A stretch of 36,687 nucleotides of DNA, taken from assembly GCF_022829295.1 (NCBI RefSeq), contig NZ_JAKSYH010000216.1:1-36687 (forward strand), given 5' to 3'. The translations under genes were made by a program, and so were the position numbers. Numbering within the stretch: position 1 is the stretch's first letter; each line of letters begins with the position of its first letter. This document shows, piece after piece, positions 23,428-31,912 of the stretch. The DNA comes from Methylobacterium sp. J-088. Its GTDB lineage: Bacteria > Pseudomonadota > Alphaproteobacteria > Rhizobiales > Beijerinckiaceae. Under the pieces are notes generated by a model. It had not been told where the DNA came from, did not search any database, and worked only from the letters and a program-made list of their open reading frames with translations.

Positions 23428-24636
23428 TCAGGCCGTACGTCGGGCCACCAGCGTGAGGGCAAGACCGAGTCCGCCGAGTGCCAGGCCCCCCAGAACCGCC
23501 AGCGCCGGAGCCGCGACGGCGAACCCTTCGCTCAACGCGTTCTGATAGGCATCGATCGCCCAGGCGTTGGGGGTGAGCCAGCCGGCCTGCTGCAGCCAGG
23601 GCGGCATCAGGAAGCGCGGCACCATCGAGCCGCCCACCGCCGAGAGCAGCAGGACCCCGAAGGTCGAGGCGAGGTGCGCCTGCTGGCGGGACGCCGCGAG
23701 GGCGCAGGCCGCGAGCGCCAGTCCCGCCGCCATGGCCGAGACCAGCAGGCAGGTCGCCAGGAAGGCCGGCCAGTGCGGGCCGATCTCCACCCCGTAGAGG
23801 AGTGCGGCGGCCAGGAAGATCAGCCCCGCCTGCACGACGCCCTGAAGCGTCAGAAAGCCGAACTTGCCGAGCACCACCACCGGAAGCCCGCCCGGACCGG
23901 CCATCAGCCGCTCGGCGAGGCCGGTCTCGCGCTCCTCGACCAGCGACATCGCCCCCTGCATGGCGGCAAACAGCAGGAACACGGCGGTGATCGCCCCCGC
24001 GTAGTAGCTGATCCGGGCGTTCGCCGTGCCGGCGGCGGTGCTGCGCCGCTCGACCAAGTCGGCGAAGCCGAACGGCTCCTTCTTGGCCCGCTGCTCGGCG
24101 AACGCCTCGTCGAGGAAGCGGCGTTCGTCCGGGCCGATCTTGCCGCTGCGCTCCACGTCGGCGACGATCCGCGACAGGACCACGTCGGGCAAGGCCGCGT
24201 TCAGCACGCGCTGGAGCTGGCCGAGCGCGATCGGCGTCGCCAGCGCCTTGGCGGGATTCTCGACCAGCACCACCGGCTGGTCGGCCGGTCCGGGCGCGCC
24301 CTCCGCGGGAGCCGCAATCAGGTCGCCCCGCAGGGCGAGCGCCACATCGACCTCGCCCGAGCGCACCGCTTCGGCGACGCCGACGAGGTCGGTCACGGGC
24401 AGGCGCGTCACCCGCAGGGACGGATCGGCCGCCAGCGCATCGGTGAGGCGCCGCGTGGCGGTGGTCTGCGCGAGATCGGCAAGTCCGAGATGAATGCGGA
24501 TCCGGTCGCCGGTCGCCCCGGAGAAGATCGCCGCAAAAATCGAGAACATCACGGTCGGCAGCACGAAGGCCATGACCAGCGCGGCGCGGTCGCGCAGCAG
24601 GCTGAGCGCCATCACGCGGAACGCGGCACCGATCAT
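23428..24636 (-). CDS. ABC-2 type transporter permease
   Basis: The 402-residue protein has the ABC2_membrane_3 layout: one membrane span near the N-terminus (residues ~18-40), a large extracytoplasmic domain (~45-200), and five spans in the C-terminal half (~205-395) including SLVEERETGLAERLMAG, a typical cytoplasmic coupling segment. It forms an exporter with the ATPase encoded just before; the ATGA overlap at 24633-24636 couples their translation. Substrates of this class include lipids, drugs and glycans. The operon begins with a carotenoid desaturase, which suggests a lipid-like cargo. Confidence 0.9.
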   Translation of the reverse strand: MIGAAFRVMALSLLRDRAALVMAFVLPTVMFSIFAAIFSGATGDRIRIHLGLADLAQTTATRRLTDALAADPSLRVTRLPVTDLVGVAEAVRSGEVDVALALRGDLIAAPAEGAPGPADQPVVLVENPAKALATPIALGQLQRVLNAALPDVVLSRIVADVERSGKIGPDERRFLDEAFAEQRAKKEPFGFADLVERRSTAAGTANARISYYAGAITAVFLLFAAMQGAMSLVEERETGLAERLMAGPGGLPVVVLGKFGFLTLQGVVQAGLIFLAAALLYGVEIGPHWPAFLATCLLVSAMAAGLALAACALAASRQQAHLASTFGVLLLSAVGGSMVPRFLMPPWLQQAGWLTPNAWAIDAYQNALSEGFAVAAPALAVLGGLALGGLGLALTLVARRTA

Positions 24637-25610
24637 CGGGCCATCCCCGCCCGCAGGGTGGTGGTCCCGCTGTCGTTCGCCTCGCGGGGCCGAAGGGCGT
24701 CGAGGTAGAGCGCTTCCAGCCGCGGAGCGCGTACCCGGACCTCGGCCACCGGTATGCCCTGGGCCCGCAGGGCTCCGAGCAGGGCGGCTCCGTCGAGCCC
24801 GGAGCGCTCGACGGAGCGCCAGACGAGGCCATCCGGTTCGGCGGCCGCAAAGCCGGCCCGGCGCAGGGACGCGGCTGCAGCTGCGTCCGCCGGGACCGTC
24901 AGACCGAGCTCCCGCTCGGGCGCGCCCGTGCGCAGCTGCGCGAGCAGATCGGCGAGGCGGCCTGCGCGCACGATCCGGCCCTGCGCCAGGAATGCGACCT
25001 GCGAGGCCAGACGCTCGGCTTCCGCAAAGTCGTGGGTGGCGATCAGGATCGCGGTGCCGGCCGCCTTCAGCCGGTCGAGGACGGCGTGGATCGCCGCGCG
25101 GGCGGCGAGGTCGACACCGCTCGTCGGCTCATCGAGCAGGACCAGACTGGGTCGGTTCATCAGGCTCGCGGCGATGTTGACCCGGCGTCGGTAGCCCCCC
25201 GACAGGGTTCCCACCGGGCGCCGCGCGACCTCGGCGATGTCGGCCATCGCCAGCGCGGCCTCCACGGCCGCTCTCCGGTCGCGCCGGGCGACACCCGCAA
25301 GTTGGCCGAACACGCCGAGATTCTCGGCGACCGTCAGCTTCGGATAGAGGGCGATCTCCTGCGGGACCCAGCCGATGGCGCGGCGGGCGCTGCCCGCGCG
25401 GTGCGGATCCGCGCCACCGACCCGGACGGATCCCGCGCTCGGGCCGAGCCGGCCCGCCACGAGGCGCATCAGGGAGGACTTGCCGGCCCCGTTCGGGCCA
25501 AGGAGCGCCAGGGTCTCGCCGGCTTCGAGGTCGAGATCGACGCGCTCCAGGACCCGCCGCCCGCCGAGGTCGAGACCGACGCCCGCGATCCTGACCAGGG
25601 GATCGCCCAT
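24633..25610 (-). CDS. ABC transporter ATP-binding protein
   Basis: The 325-residue ATPase has Walker A (GPNGAGKSS, about residues 38-46), the signature LSGGYRRRV (about residues 138-146), Walker B with the catalytic glutamate (LVLLDEPTSGVD) and the switch histidine in IATHDFAEA. After the ~230-residue domain an extra C-terminal part (to residue 325) resembles that of NodI/DrrA-type exporter ATPases. It pairs with the overlapping ABC-2 permease. It follows the DUF2141 gene by five bases, so all four genes from crtN onward form one transcript. Confidence 0.93.
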   Translation of the reverse strand: MGDPLVRIAGVGLDLGGRRVLERVDLDLEAGETLALLGPNGAGKSSLMRLVAGRLGPSAGSVRVGGADPHRAGSARRAIGWVPQEIALYPKLTVAENLGVFGQLAGVARRDRRAAVEAALAMADIAEVARRPVGTLSGGYRRRVNIAASLMNRPSLVLLDEPTSGVDLAARAAIHAVLDRLKAAGTAILIATHDFAEAERLASQVAFLAQGRIVRAGRLADLLAQLRTGAPERELGLTVPADAAAAASLRRAGFAAAEPDGLVWRSVERSGLDGAALLGALRAQGIPVAEVRVRAPRLEALYLDALRPREANDSGTTTLRAGMAR

Positions 25611-25615
25611 CCGCG

Positions 25616-26077
25616 TCAGCGCCGCGGCAGGGCGCGGGCGAGGCGCACGCGGATGGAGCCGCCCGGCTCCCGCAGGCTGAAGGCCGCTTCGGCGAAATCC
25701 GGCCGCGCCCGGCGCCCGGCGACGCCTGAGAATCCATAGGGTTCGAGCGGCAGGCCGAGCCCGGTACGGTCGAGGCGGCCGTTGCCGTTCGCATCCTGAT
25801 AGGCCGCCACCGCGTAGGTCCCGGTCGGCACGCCCTGGAAGGTGAACTGGAGCCGGCCGGCGGAGGCCGAGGCCTCATCGCCCCGGGCGCAGGCGGCTTC
25901 CGCGAGGCTCCCCTGGCACAGGGCGACCCGCACCGGGCCGCCGCCGGGCTCGATCCCGTCGATCTCGACCTGCACGGTCGCGGCCGTCGCCGGTACGGTG
26001 GCACAGAGCGTGCCCGCCACGACGAGCCCGGGCAGACCGTGCCGTCGACCCGACCTCCGAACCCCCGGCCGGCTCAC
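25616..26077 (-). CDS. Secreted DUF2141 protein
   Basis: The GTG at 26077 overlaps the crtN-like stop (GTGA) and gives 153 residues; longer frames run into the desaturase gene. The N-terminus is a signal peptide (residues ~1-34, GLVVAGTLCATVPATA). The mature part is a beta-sandwich with the DUF2141 hallmark: AAYQDANGNGRLD, a Ca-binding-like Asp/Asn loop, then GLPLEPYGFSGVA and FAEAAFSL. The family is found in the envelope and its function is unknown. Being locked between a carotenoid desaturase and an ABC exporter, it may bind or place the carotenoid product; this is inference. Confidence 0.85.
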   Translation of the reverse strand: MSRPGVRRSGRRHGLPGLVVAGTLCATVPATAATVQVEIDGIEPGGGPVRVALCQGSLAEAACARGDEASASAGRLQFTFQGVPTGTYAVAAYQDANGNGRLDRTGLGLPLEPYGFSGVAGRRARPDFAEAAFSLREPGGSIRVRLARALPRR

Positions 26078-27663
26078 GAGGCCTCGTGGGAGGTGGCCAG
26101 CGGTGCGGTCTCGGGGATGCCGGCGGAGGCGGCCGCGCGGGCACCGGCCAGTTCCTCGATCAGCAGACGGGCCGAGATGCGGGCGCCCTCGTAGATCACC
26201 GGCAGGCCGGAGCCCGGATGGGTGCCGCCGCCCACGATGTAGAGCCCTGGCCCGAAGCGGTTGTGGGGCCGGAAATACAGCATCTGCATCAGGTCGTGGG
26301 CGAGGTTGAAGGTAGCGCCCTCGTGGACGGCGAAATCCTCCTCCCACTGGGTCGGGTCGATGATCCGCTCGTAGCGGATCCGGGATTCGAGATCCGCGAT
26401 CCCGAGGAGCTTCAGCCGCTCCATGATCAGGGCGCGGTAGCTCGCCCGCTGGGCGGCCCAGTCGATCCCGGACTTCAGGTTCGGCACCGGCACGAGCACG
26501 TAGAGGGCAGTCTGTCCGGGGGGCGCCATGCCGCTGTCGGTGTAGCCGGCATGCTGCACGTAGAGCGAGGGCTGCATCGGCAGCGTGCCCTCGGTGATCT
26601 CGCGGATGTTCTTCTCGTAGCCCTCGGCGAGCAGGATCGTGTGATGCCCCAGGCTCTCGGGCATGTTTCCCTCGATGCCGAGGTAGAGCATGAAGGTCGA
26701 GCAGGAGAGCCGCGCCTTATGGATCTTCGCGTCGCGCCAGCGCGGTCGGTGCCGCTCCGGCACCAGGGCACGCACCACCTTGGCAAAGTCGCCGTTGATC
26801 AGCACCGCGTCGGCGTTGAAGGTCTCGCCGTCCGCCACGACGCCGTTGGCGCGCTTGCCGTCGAACAGCACCCGCTCGACGCTGGTGTTGAGCCGCAGAT
26901 CGACGCCCATACGGCCGGCCAGACCCGCCATCGCGTCCGAGACCGCGCCGCAGCCGCCGACCGGGTGGTAGACCCCGTGCTCGTATTCGAGAAACGACAG
27001 GATCGTGAACAGGCTCGGGCACCGGAACGGCGACATGCCGAGGTACTTGGTCTGGAACGAGAAGGCGAGGCGCACCCGCGGGTCCGCGAAGTAACGCTTC
27101 AGGTCGCGGTCGACGCTCCGGCCGGGATGCAGGTAGGGCAGGGCGGCGAGCATCGCCGGGCTCGCGAGGCTGCGCAGGGTGTGGAAGGCCTGCTGCAGGA
27201 TCGGCTTGAAGTATTCGAGCTTGGTCCGGTTCTCGGTGAAGAACGCCTGCACGTTCTTGGCGTCGTCCGGCGCGAGGCGGGCGATCTCCTGCTCCATGCG
27301 GGCGATGTCGCCGGTCGCCCGGATCGTCCCCGAGATCCCGCTCTCGCCCTCGAACACGAGGTGGTATTGCGGATCGAGCCGTTCGAGCTTGACGTGGTCC
27401 TCCAGCCGCTCGCCGCAGCTGGCGAAGATGTCGGCCAGGATCTGAGGATAGAGGAAGAAGGTCGGTCCGATATCGAACTTGTAGCCGCCCGGCGCCGACA
27501 CCGTCTTGGTGCGGCCGCCGACCTGGCTGTCCTTCTCGAACAGCGTCACGTGGATCCCGGCCCGCGCCAAAAGCAGGGCGGAGGCCAAGCCTCCCGGACC
27601 GGCGCCGACCACGGCTACCCGGCGACCGGTCAGCGCCCGCAACCCATTCCCAGACTGAAGCAA
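26074..27663 (-). CDS. crtN: CrtN-like squalene/phytoene desaturase
   Basis: The 529-residue protein has the FAD motif GAGPGG (residues 20-25), KFDIGPTFFLYPQ after the Rossmann domain, the mid-protein LSCSTFMLYLGIEG and the C-terminal IVGGGTHPGSGLPVI. These match CrtN/CrtI carotenoid desaturases. No ATG is available: a TTG at 27663 preceded at nine bases by AGGGAG is the best start. In Methylobacterium the C30 carotenoid is reported, to my memory, to derive from squalene through such an enzyme. It heads a four-gene operon with DUF2141 and ABC exporter genes. CrtN rather than CrtI is a judgement from context. Confidence 0.87.
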   Translation of the reverse strand: MLQSGNGLRALTGRRVAVVGAGPGGLASALLLARAGIHVTLFEKDSQVGGRTKTVSAPGGYKFDIGPTFFLYPQILADIFASCGERLEDHVKLERLDPQYHLVFEGESGISGTIRATGDIARMEQEIARLAPDDAKNVQAFFTENRTKLEYFKPILQQAFHTLRSLASPAMLAALPYLHPGRSVDRDLKRYFADPRVRLAFSFQTKYLGMSPFRCPSLFTILSFLEYEHGVYHPVGGCGAVSDAMAGLAGRMGVDLRLNTSVERVLFDGKRANGVVADGETFNADAVLINGDFAKVVRALVPERHRPRWRDAKIHKARLSCSTFMLYLGIEGNMPESLGHHTILLAEGYEKNIREITEGTLPMQPSLYVQHAGYTDSGMAPPGQTALYVLVPVPNLKSGIDWAAQRASYRALIMERLKLLGIADLESRIRYERIIDPTQWEEDFAVHEGATFNLAHDLMQMLYFRPHNRFGPGLYIVGGGTHPGSGLPVIYEGARISARLLIEELAGARAAASAGIPETAPLATSHEAS

Positions 27664-27879
27664 CGCCGCCGACTCCCTGTCGATTCCCCCGCACGCCCAA
27701 TGGTCAAGCTAGGCCATCTCGCGCCGGCGGCAATTGCTGCCGTTTGTCGCGCGCAGAACGAACTGGGCGATTATACCGGGACAACCTTACCGGGTGGCCG
27801 TCGTGTCGATAGCCCCTGTTCCGGGGCGATCGGTCGAGGGGCCTCAGGATGGGGCATGGCTTTCAGCCCGTGGTGTGAT

Positions 27880-27925
27880 GCGTTCTCTTATGCCGAATCG
27901 ATGTCCAGTTCGGTGGAGAGCGCAT
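27880..27925. repeat. Interspersed palindrome, CCGAAccggtgtccacTTCGG family (copy 1)
   Basis: This 46-base element matches 31867-31912 at about 37 positions. Outer arms (gcgttctct / ggagagcgc) and inner arms (gccgaa / ttcggt) can pair around tgtcca. Elements of this type, with an ACCGGTxTCCAC core, are common between genes in Rhizobiales. It abuts the stop of the MFS gene and may end or stabilise that transcript. Confidence 0.75.
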
Positions 27926-29139
27926 CAAGGGACGGGTCGCGCGGACCGCCACAGCCATAAGGCTGTCAGGATCAGCAGCAGCGTGGCAACCGCGCCGGTC
28001 CAGCTCAGCGCGTCCCAACCGCCCCAGCGCCCGGAGCCGAGGGCACGCACCAGCAGCGGGCCGGCGATCTGCCCGGCCGCGAAGGCGGCGGTCATGCGGC
28101 CCAGGAGCGGCGTCGGATTGTCGGGCCGCGCCTCGCGGGCCAATTGCAGGCCCGCCATGGTGGCGACCATGAAGGTGCCGCCCACGAGGATCGCCGACAC
28201 CGCGATGGCCGGCAGGGTCGGGACGAACAGGGGCAGGGCTGTGCCGAGCGCCATGACGCCCTGCGCCAGCGCCCAGATCCGCTGGCGGGAGCCATGGGGC
28301 AGGAAGCGCGCCACCGCGGCGACCGAGAGCGCGGCCGCGAGGCCGAACAGCGGCCATGTCAGCCCGAAGACCAGCGGATCGGGCGTCAGCGCCCGCGCCA
28401 TGGAGGGCAGGAAGGTCGCCGGAACGATGTAGCCGAACCCGAAGGTTCCGTAGCAGACCACGAGGGAGAGCTGCCGGCTCCGGGGCATCGGCGCGGCGGA
28501 TGCGGCCTCCCGTTCGGTGATTTCGGCCGTCTGCGTGTCCGCTCTGGAGGATGGCGCGGAGGATTGCGCCCAGACGAAAAGCGCGCCGGCGCCGGCAATG
28601 ACGCCCAGTTCGAGCCAGAGTCGCTGCGCCGGCTGGCGTCCGCCGAGCCACGTCAGCAGGCCGGCCAGGGCGATGCCGAGCCCGACGCCGGTGTAGACCC
28701 AGGCCCCGGCCTGCCCGGCCCGCCGCCGGGCGAGTTCGGCCAGGCACCAGCCGCTCGCGCAGACCAGCGCCCAGGCGCTGAACACCCCGGCGCCGCCGCG
28801 CAGCGCGAGGCCGAGCACCGCGGCCGACCCAGGCTCGATCGCCGCCATGGCGAGGGTCGTCAGCGCCACGCCGAGCAGGCTCAGCAGCAACCCGCGCCGC
28901 GGATCGCCCGCGAACCAAGCGGCGGTCAGCGCGCCGAGGAAGTAGCCGAGGTAATTGGCCGCCGCCCATTCCGCGCCGGCCGCCGGGCTCAGGGTACCGT
29001 CGCGGACCATCAGCGGCAGGAGCGGCGTGAAGGCGAACCGGCCGATCCCCATGGCGACCGCCAGGGCGACGAGGCCGGACCCGATGATCGGCCCAATCGT
29101 GGGCTGTGTTTCGGCGGCGGCGGGCTGCGTCGTGCTCAT
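27925..29139 (-). CDS. MFS transporter, YbfB/YjiJ family
   Basis: The 404-residue protein has about twelve hydrophobic spans. It has the family's N-terminal pattern, GLVALAVAMGIGRFAFTPLLPLM (about residues 22-44), followed by YLGYFLGAL. YbfB/YjiJ proteins are major-facilitator carriers with unknown substrates, possibly effluxing small organic acids or arabinose-like sugars. It diverges from a LysR regulator over only 65 bases, a standard arrangement in which the regulator controls the carrier. A palindromic repeat covers its stop codon area. Confidence 0.9.
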   Translation of the reverse strand: MSTTQPAAAETQPTIGPIIGSGLVALAVAMGIGRFAFTPLLPLMVRDGTLSPAAGAEWAAANYLGYFLGALTAAWFAGDPRRGLLLSLLGVALTTLAMAAIEPGSAAVLGLALRGGAGVFSAWALVCASGWCLAELARRRAGQAGAWVYTGVGLGIALAGLLTWLGGRQPAQRLWLELGVIAGAGALFVWAQSSAPSSRADTQTAEITEREAASAAPMPRSRQLSLVVCYGTFGFGYIVPATFLPSMARALTPDPLVFGLTWPLFGLAAALSVAAVARFLPHGSRQRIWALAQGVMALGTALPLFVPTLPAIAVSAILVGGTFMVATMAGLQLAREARPDNPTPLLGRMTAAFAAGQIAGPLLVRALGSGRWGGWDALSWTGAVATLLLILTALWLWRSARPVP

Positions 29140-29204
29140 CGGGTCCGTTGAACATGGCTCCGACCGTCTTGGAAAATGAATTTTTGTGACCTATCGTTCT
29201 TGTC
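29140..29204. promoter_or_regulatory. Divergent promoter/operator between MFS and LysR genes
   Basis: This 65-base spacer has a small A/T-rich palindrome, AAAA at 29173-29176 and TTTT at 29181-29184 (gaaaatgaattttt), in otherwise GC-rich DNA. LysR regulators bind interrupted palindromes with A/T arms in such divergent spacers, so this is a candidate operator overlapping both promoters. Confidence 0.45.
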
Positions 29205-30089
29205 ATGAGAACAATGGATCTCGACGACCTGGACATCTTCCGCAGTGTTGTGCGCGAGGGCGGGGTGACACGGGCCGCGGCGCACCTGCACCGGGTGCCC
29301 TCCAACGTGACCACCCGGATCAAGCAGTTCGAGGAACGCCTCGGCGTCGCGCTGTTCCGCCGCCAGGGGCGTAGCCTCGCGCTGACGGAGGCCGGGCGGA
29401 CCCTGCTGGGCCATGCGGAGAAGCTGCTGCAGATGGCCGATCAGGCCGAGCGGGATCTGCGCGGCGGAAACGTGCGCGGCGTGCTCCGGCTCGGCTCCCT
29501 GGAGAGCGCGGCCGGCGCGCGGCTGCCGCCGATCCTGTCGGCCTTCTACGCGCGGTATCCGGATGTCGCGATCGAGTTGCGGACCGGCACGACCCGCGCG
29601 CTGCTGCGTCAGCTCGACGGTTTCGAAATCGAGGCGGCCTTCATCTCGGAGCCGTTCGAGCGTCGAAGCCTCGCGTCGGTTCACGTCTTCGACGAGGATC
29701 TCGTGCTGATCACCGGCAAGGGCGCGACGACGATCCGCGCGGCGGTCGCGCTGGGCGGACGCACCGTCGTGGCCTTCCCGCACGGGTGCTCCTACCGCGC
29801 CCGCCTCGTCGCGTGGCTGGACGGGGAGGGTGCGTCGCCCGAGCGGGTGCTGGAGATGAATTCCTACCACGCCATCGTGGCCTGTGTGGCGGCGGGCACG
29901 GGGGCGGCGATCGTGCCGAGCGAGATGCTCGACCATGCCGTTCTGAGCGACGCAGTGCAGCGCCATCCGCTGCCCGAGCGCCTGCGCCGCAATCGCACGC
30001 ATCTCGTCTGGACCGGGGAGGCGAGTGCGCCGCTGCAGGCGCTCATGGCGCTGCTCCCGAAGCCGGCCGCCGATGCCCGGGCGGCGTGA
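29205..30089 (+). CDS. LysR family transcriptional regulator
   Basis: The 294-residue protein has an N-terminal winged helix-turn-helix (DLDIFRSVVREGGVTRAAA, then VTTRIKQFEERLGVALFRR, about residues 6-55) and a LysR effector domain (about 90-290, starting LRLGSLESAAGARLP). A second ATG at 29214 (MDLDDLDIF) may be the true start, as relatives usually begin there. It likely senses a small molecule and controls the divergent MFS gene and itself. Confidence 0.92.
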   Translation: MRTMDLDDLDIFRSVVREGGVTRAAAHLHRVPSNVTTRIKQFEERLGVALFRRQGRSLALTEAGRTLLGHAEKLLQMADQAERDLRGGNVRGVLRLGSLESAAGARLPPILSAFYARYPDVAIELRTGTTRALLRQLDGFEIEAAFISEPFERRSLASVHVFDEDLVLITGKGATTIRAAVALGGRTVVAFPHGCSYRARLVAWLDGEGASPERVLEMNSYHAIVACVAAGTGAAIVPSEMLDHAVLSDAVQRHPLPERLRRNRTHLVWTGEASAPLQALMALLPKPAADARAA

Positions 30090-30268
30090 GGTGGCAGTGG
30101 TCTCAGTCGCCTATCGGGTCGGCAGACAAAGCGCTGGCCCATCTCGGCGCATGCCTTCCCTGTCGAGCGTGCGTGAAATCTGAGATCCATCCACGGGTGG
30201 ACGCCGGCAGTGCGGCGACGAGCATTCCCCCATGCGCCGTCTCTTTATACTGCCGAGAGCGACAGCTG

Positions 30269-30284
30269 CGTCGCGGGCGCGACG
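30269..30284. terminator. Short hairpin between convergent genes
   Basis: CGTCGCG at 30269-30275 pairs perfectly with CGCGACG at 30278-30284. It lies in the 219-base gap between the ends of the LysR gene and the leftward TadG-like gene. The loop is only two bases and no T run follows, so support is weak. Confidence 0.25.
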
Positions 30285-30308
30285 AACCGTGCTCGCCGCA
30301 CGGGCGCG

Positions 30309-31625
30309 TCAATTGCTCAGTCTGACGGAGGCGACGGCGGTCGAGAACAGCTGGAGCATGGCGGCCGTGATGTCGCCGCCGGAGGCGACGGGGAAATACA
30401 GGCCGTCCGACGCGCAGGCCTTCAGCATCGGCCCGATCTGGTTCTCGTACGGCTTGACGTTAGATACGTAAAAAGGATTGTCGTAGATCGGAAGATATTG
30501 GGTGTAGATGATCCCGATGCGAACGTTGTTGTTCTTTAGGGTATTGCAGGTCGACGGACTGAACGGGCCGATGAAGCGATTGCTGTTGTTCTGAAACCCG
30601 GCGCTCTGGTTGGTGACGGTGCCGCCGGTATCCTCGACGCCGTCGGTCACGAAGAAGAGGAATCGGATCGGCGATGCCGACGTCGTACCCGTCCCGCTGG
30701 CAGGGATCGTCGTGTTCATCTTCGCAATGGCACGCTCGAAATCGGTCTGATTGTCGGACTGACTGTAATACGCGTAGGCGATGTCGATGTTGGCCGCCGC
30801 CGTCTTGATCTGGCTCAGGGTCGGCGTCATGGCCTGCAACCGCGTCTGGGTCGCGGAATCGTTGAAGGTCCACATCTCCATCTGGAACTGCTGGCTCAGC
30901 GACATGCTGGCGTTGGCCTGATCGACCAGCGCCGAGACCGAGTCTCTCAGGACTTGAATGCGCAGTTTGATGTTGTTCTTCTGCGCAACGTGGTAATAGT
31001 CGTTCAGATTGTCGCCGGTTACATTGCCCTGGCTGTCGTAGGTGTGCTCGTGACAGGCGAAGGCGCAGCGGTCGGTCGTCGCGTTCTTCATGTTGTTGAC
31101 ATCGGTATCGGTTGCCGCAAGTCCCATTGACGGGGAATTGTCGAGCAGCAGGTAAAAGTTAATGTATTGGAACAGATTGCGGGTGCTGGCCGAAGTTGCG
31201 CCGATGTTCATCGACGTGACCTTCATCATCGAGGCCAGGCTGGTCTTCACGGTGGCCGTGTAGCTCGCCGTCAGGCTCAAGGTCGATGTTCCGTTGACCG
31301 GTGTCCCGGGCGTGAAGGAGGTGACGGTCACGCCGGGGACTTTGGCGGCCTCGGTCCGGAACTGCGTCTCCATGTTCTGGAGATTGGTTTGCGTGATGGT
31401 GTTGGTCTTTTGGGACATGACCGCGAGGACGGCCCCATCGAGCGCGGCGTCGAGCCGTGCCTTGGCGGCGTTGCGACGGCCGTAATCGATGGCGGCGGCG
31501 GAGGCGAACAGGATCGGTACCGCCATGAGGGCGAGGGTGATCGCGACCTGGCCGGAGCGCGCCCGCCGGTAATCCGTCAGGCGCACGCGGAGGGAGCGGA
31601 TGGCGCGGTCAGGAAACAACGACAC
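30309..31625 (-). CDS. TadG-like pilus protein with von Willebrand factor A domain
   Basis: The GTG at 31625 (MSLFPDRAIRSLR), close behind a GAGGG ribosome site, gives 438 residues; the longer open frame runs into repeat DNA. Residues ~20-45 (GQVAITLALMAVPILFASAAAIDYG) form a prepilin-like TadE/G helix. A vWA domain follows with the MIDAS motif D162-x-S-x-S (DNSPSMG) and LFFVTDGVED. TadG proteins are envelope parts of Flp/Tad pili. Codon use looks less GC-biased than its neighbours, with more A/T at third positions. It follows two TadE-like genes on the same strand. Confidence 0.88.
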   Translation of the reverse strand: MSLFPDRAIRSLRVRLTDYRRARSGQVAITLALMAVPILFASAAAIDYGRRNAAKARLDAALDGAVLAVMSQKTNTITQTNLQNMETQFRTEAAKVPGVTVTSFTPGTPVNGTSTLSLTASYTATVKTSLASMMKVTSMNIGATSASTRNLFQYINFYLLLDNSPSMGLAATDTDVNNMKNATTDRCAFACHEHTYDSQGNVTGDNLNDYYHVAQKNNIKLRIQVLRDSVSALVDQANASMSLSQQFQMEMWTFNDSATQTRLQAMTPTLSQIKTAAANIDIAYAYYSQSDNQTDFERAIAKMNTTIPASGTGTTSASPIRFLFFVTDGVEDTGGTVTNQSAGFQNNSNRFIGPFSPSTCNTLKNNNVRIGIIYTQYLPIYDNPFYVSNVKPYENQIGPMLKACASDGLYFPVASGGDITAAMLQLFSTAVASVRLSN

Positions 31626-31866
31626 GGTACCCTCGCGCGGTTGGGCGCCCTGCCGGTGGACCTGGGGGCGTCCGGCCGGAGCGCGATGGAACACAGGCTG
31701 GAATAGGGACGATGCTGGTCCCGACCGTCGCGATCGGGGGTTGGCGTCCGGTTGTTGGTCGTGCCTCATCGCGTCCGGAAGACCGAAGCCCCCGTCGCAG
31801 GATGAGGCTCTCGAGCGGTGCCCGATCGCGTTGCAATCGAGCCCCCCTCGAAGCCTTCGTTTGTGC

Positions 31867-31912
31867 GCGCTCTCTTGCGCCGAACCGGTGTCCACTTCGG
31901 CGGAGAGCGCTC
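31867..31912. repeat. Interspersed palindrome, CCGAAccggtgtccacTTCGG family (copy 2)
   Basis: Outer arms GCGCTCTC and GAGAGCGC, and inner arms GCCGAA and TTCGGC, are perfect inverted repeats around ccggtgtccac. The element touches the stop of the TadE-like gene. A further inverted pair (cccgatcgcg ttg caatcgagc, near 31821-31842) precedes it, as in longer Rhizobiales elements. Confidence 0.8.

Noticed and set aside
26086..27960. 624-codon open frame opposite the CrtN-like gene
   Set aside because: Antisense shadow; the real gene on the other strand has all family motifs.
30485..30494. agatcggaag, identical to the start of common Illumina adapters
   Set aside because: Only ten bases, inside an intact reading frame of the TadG-like protein, and the match stops there; chance.
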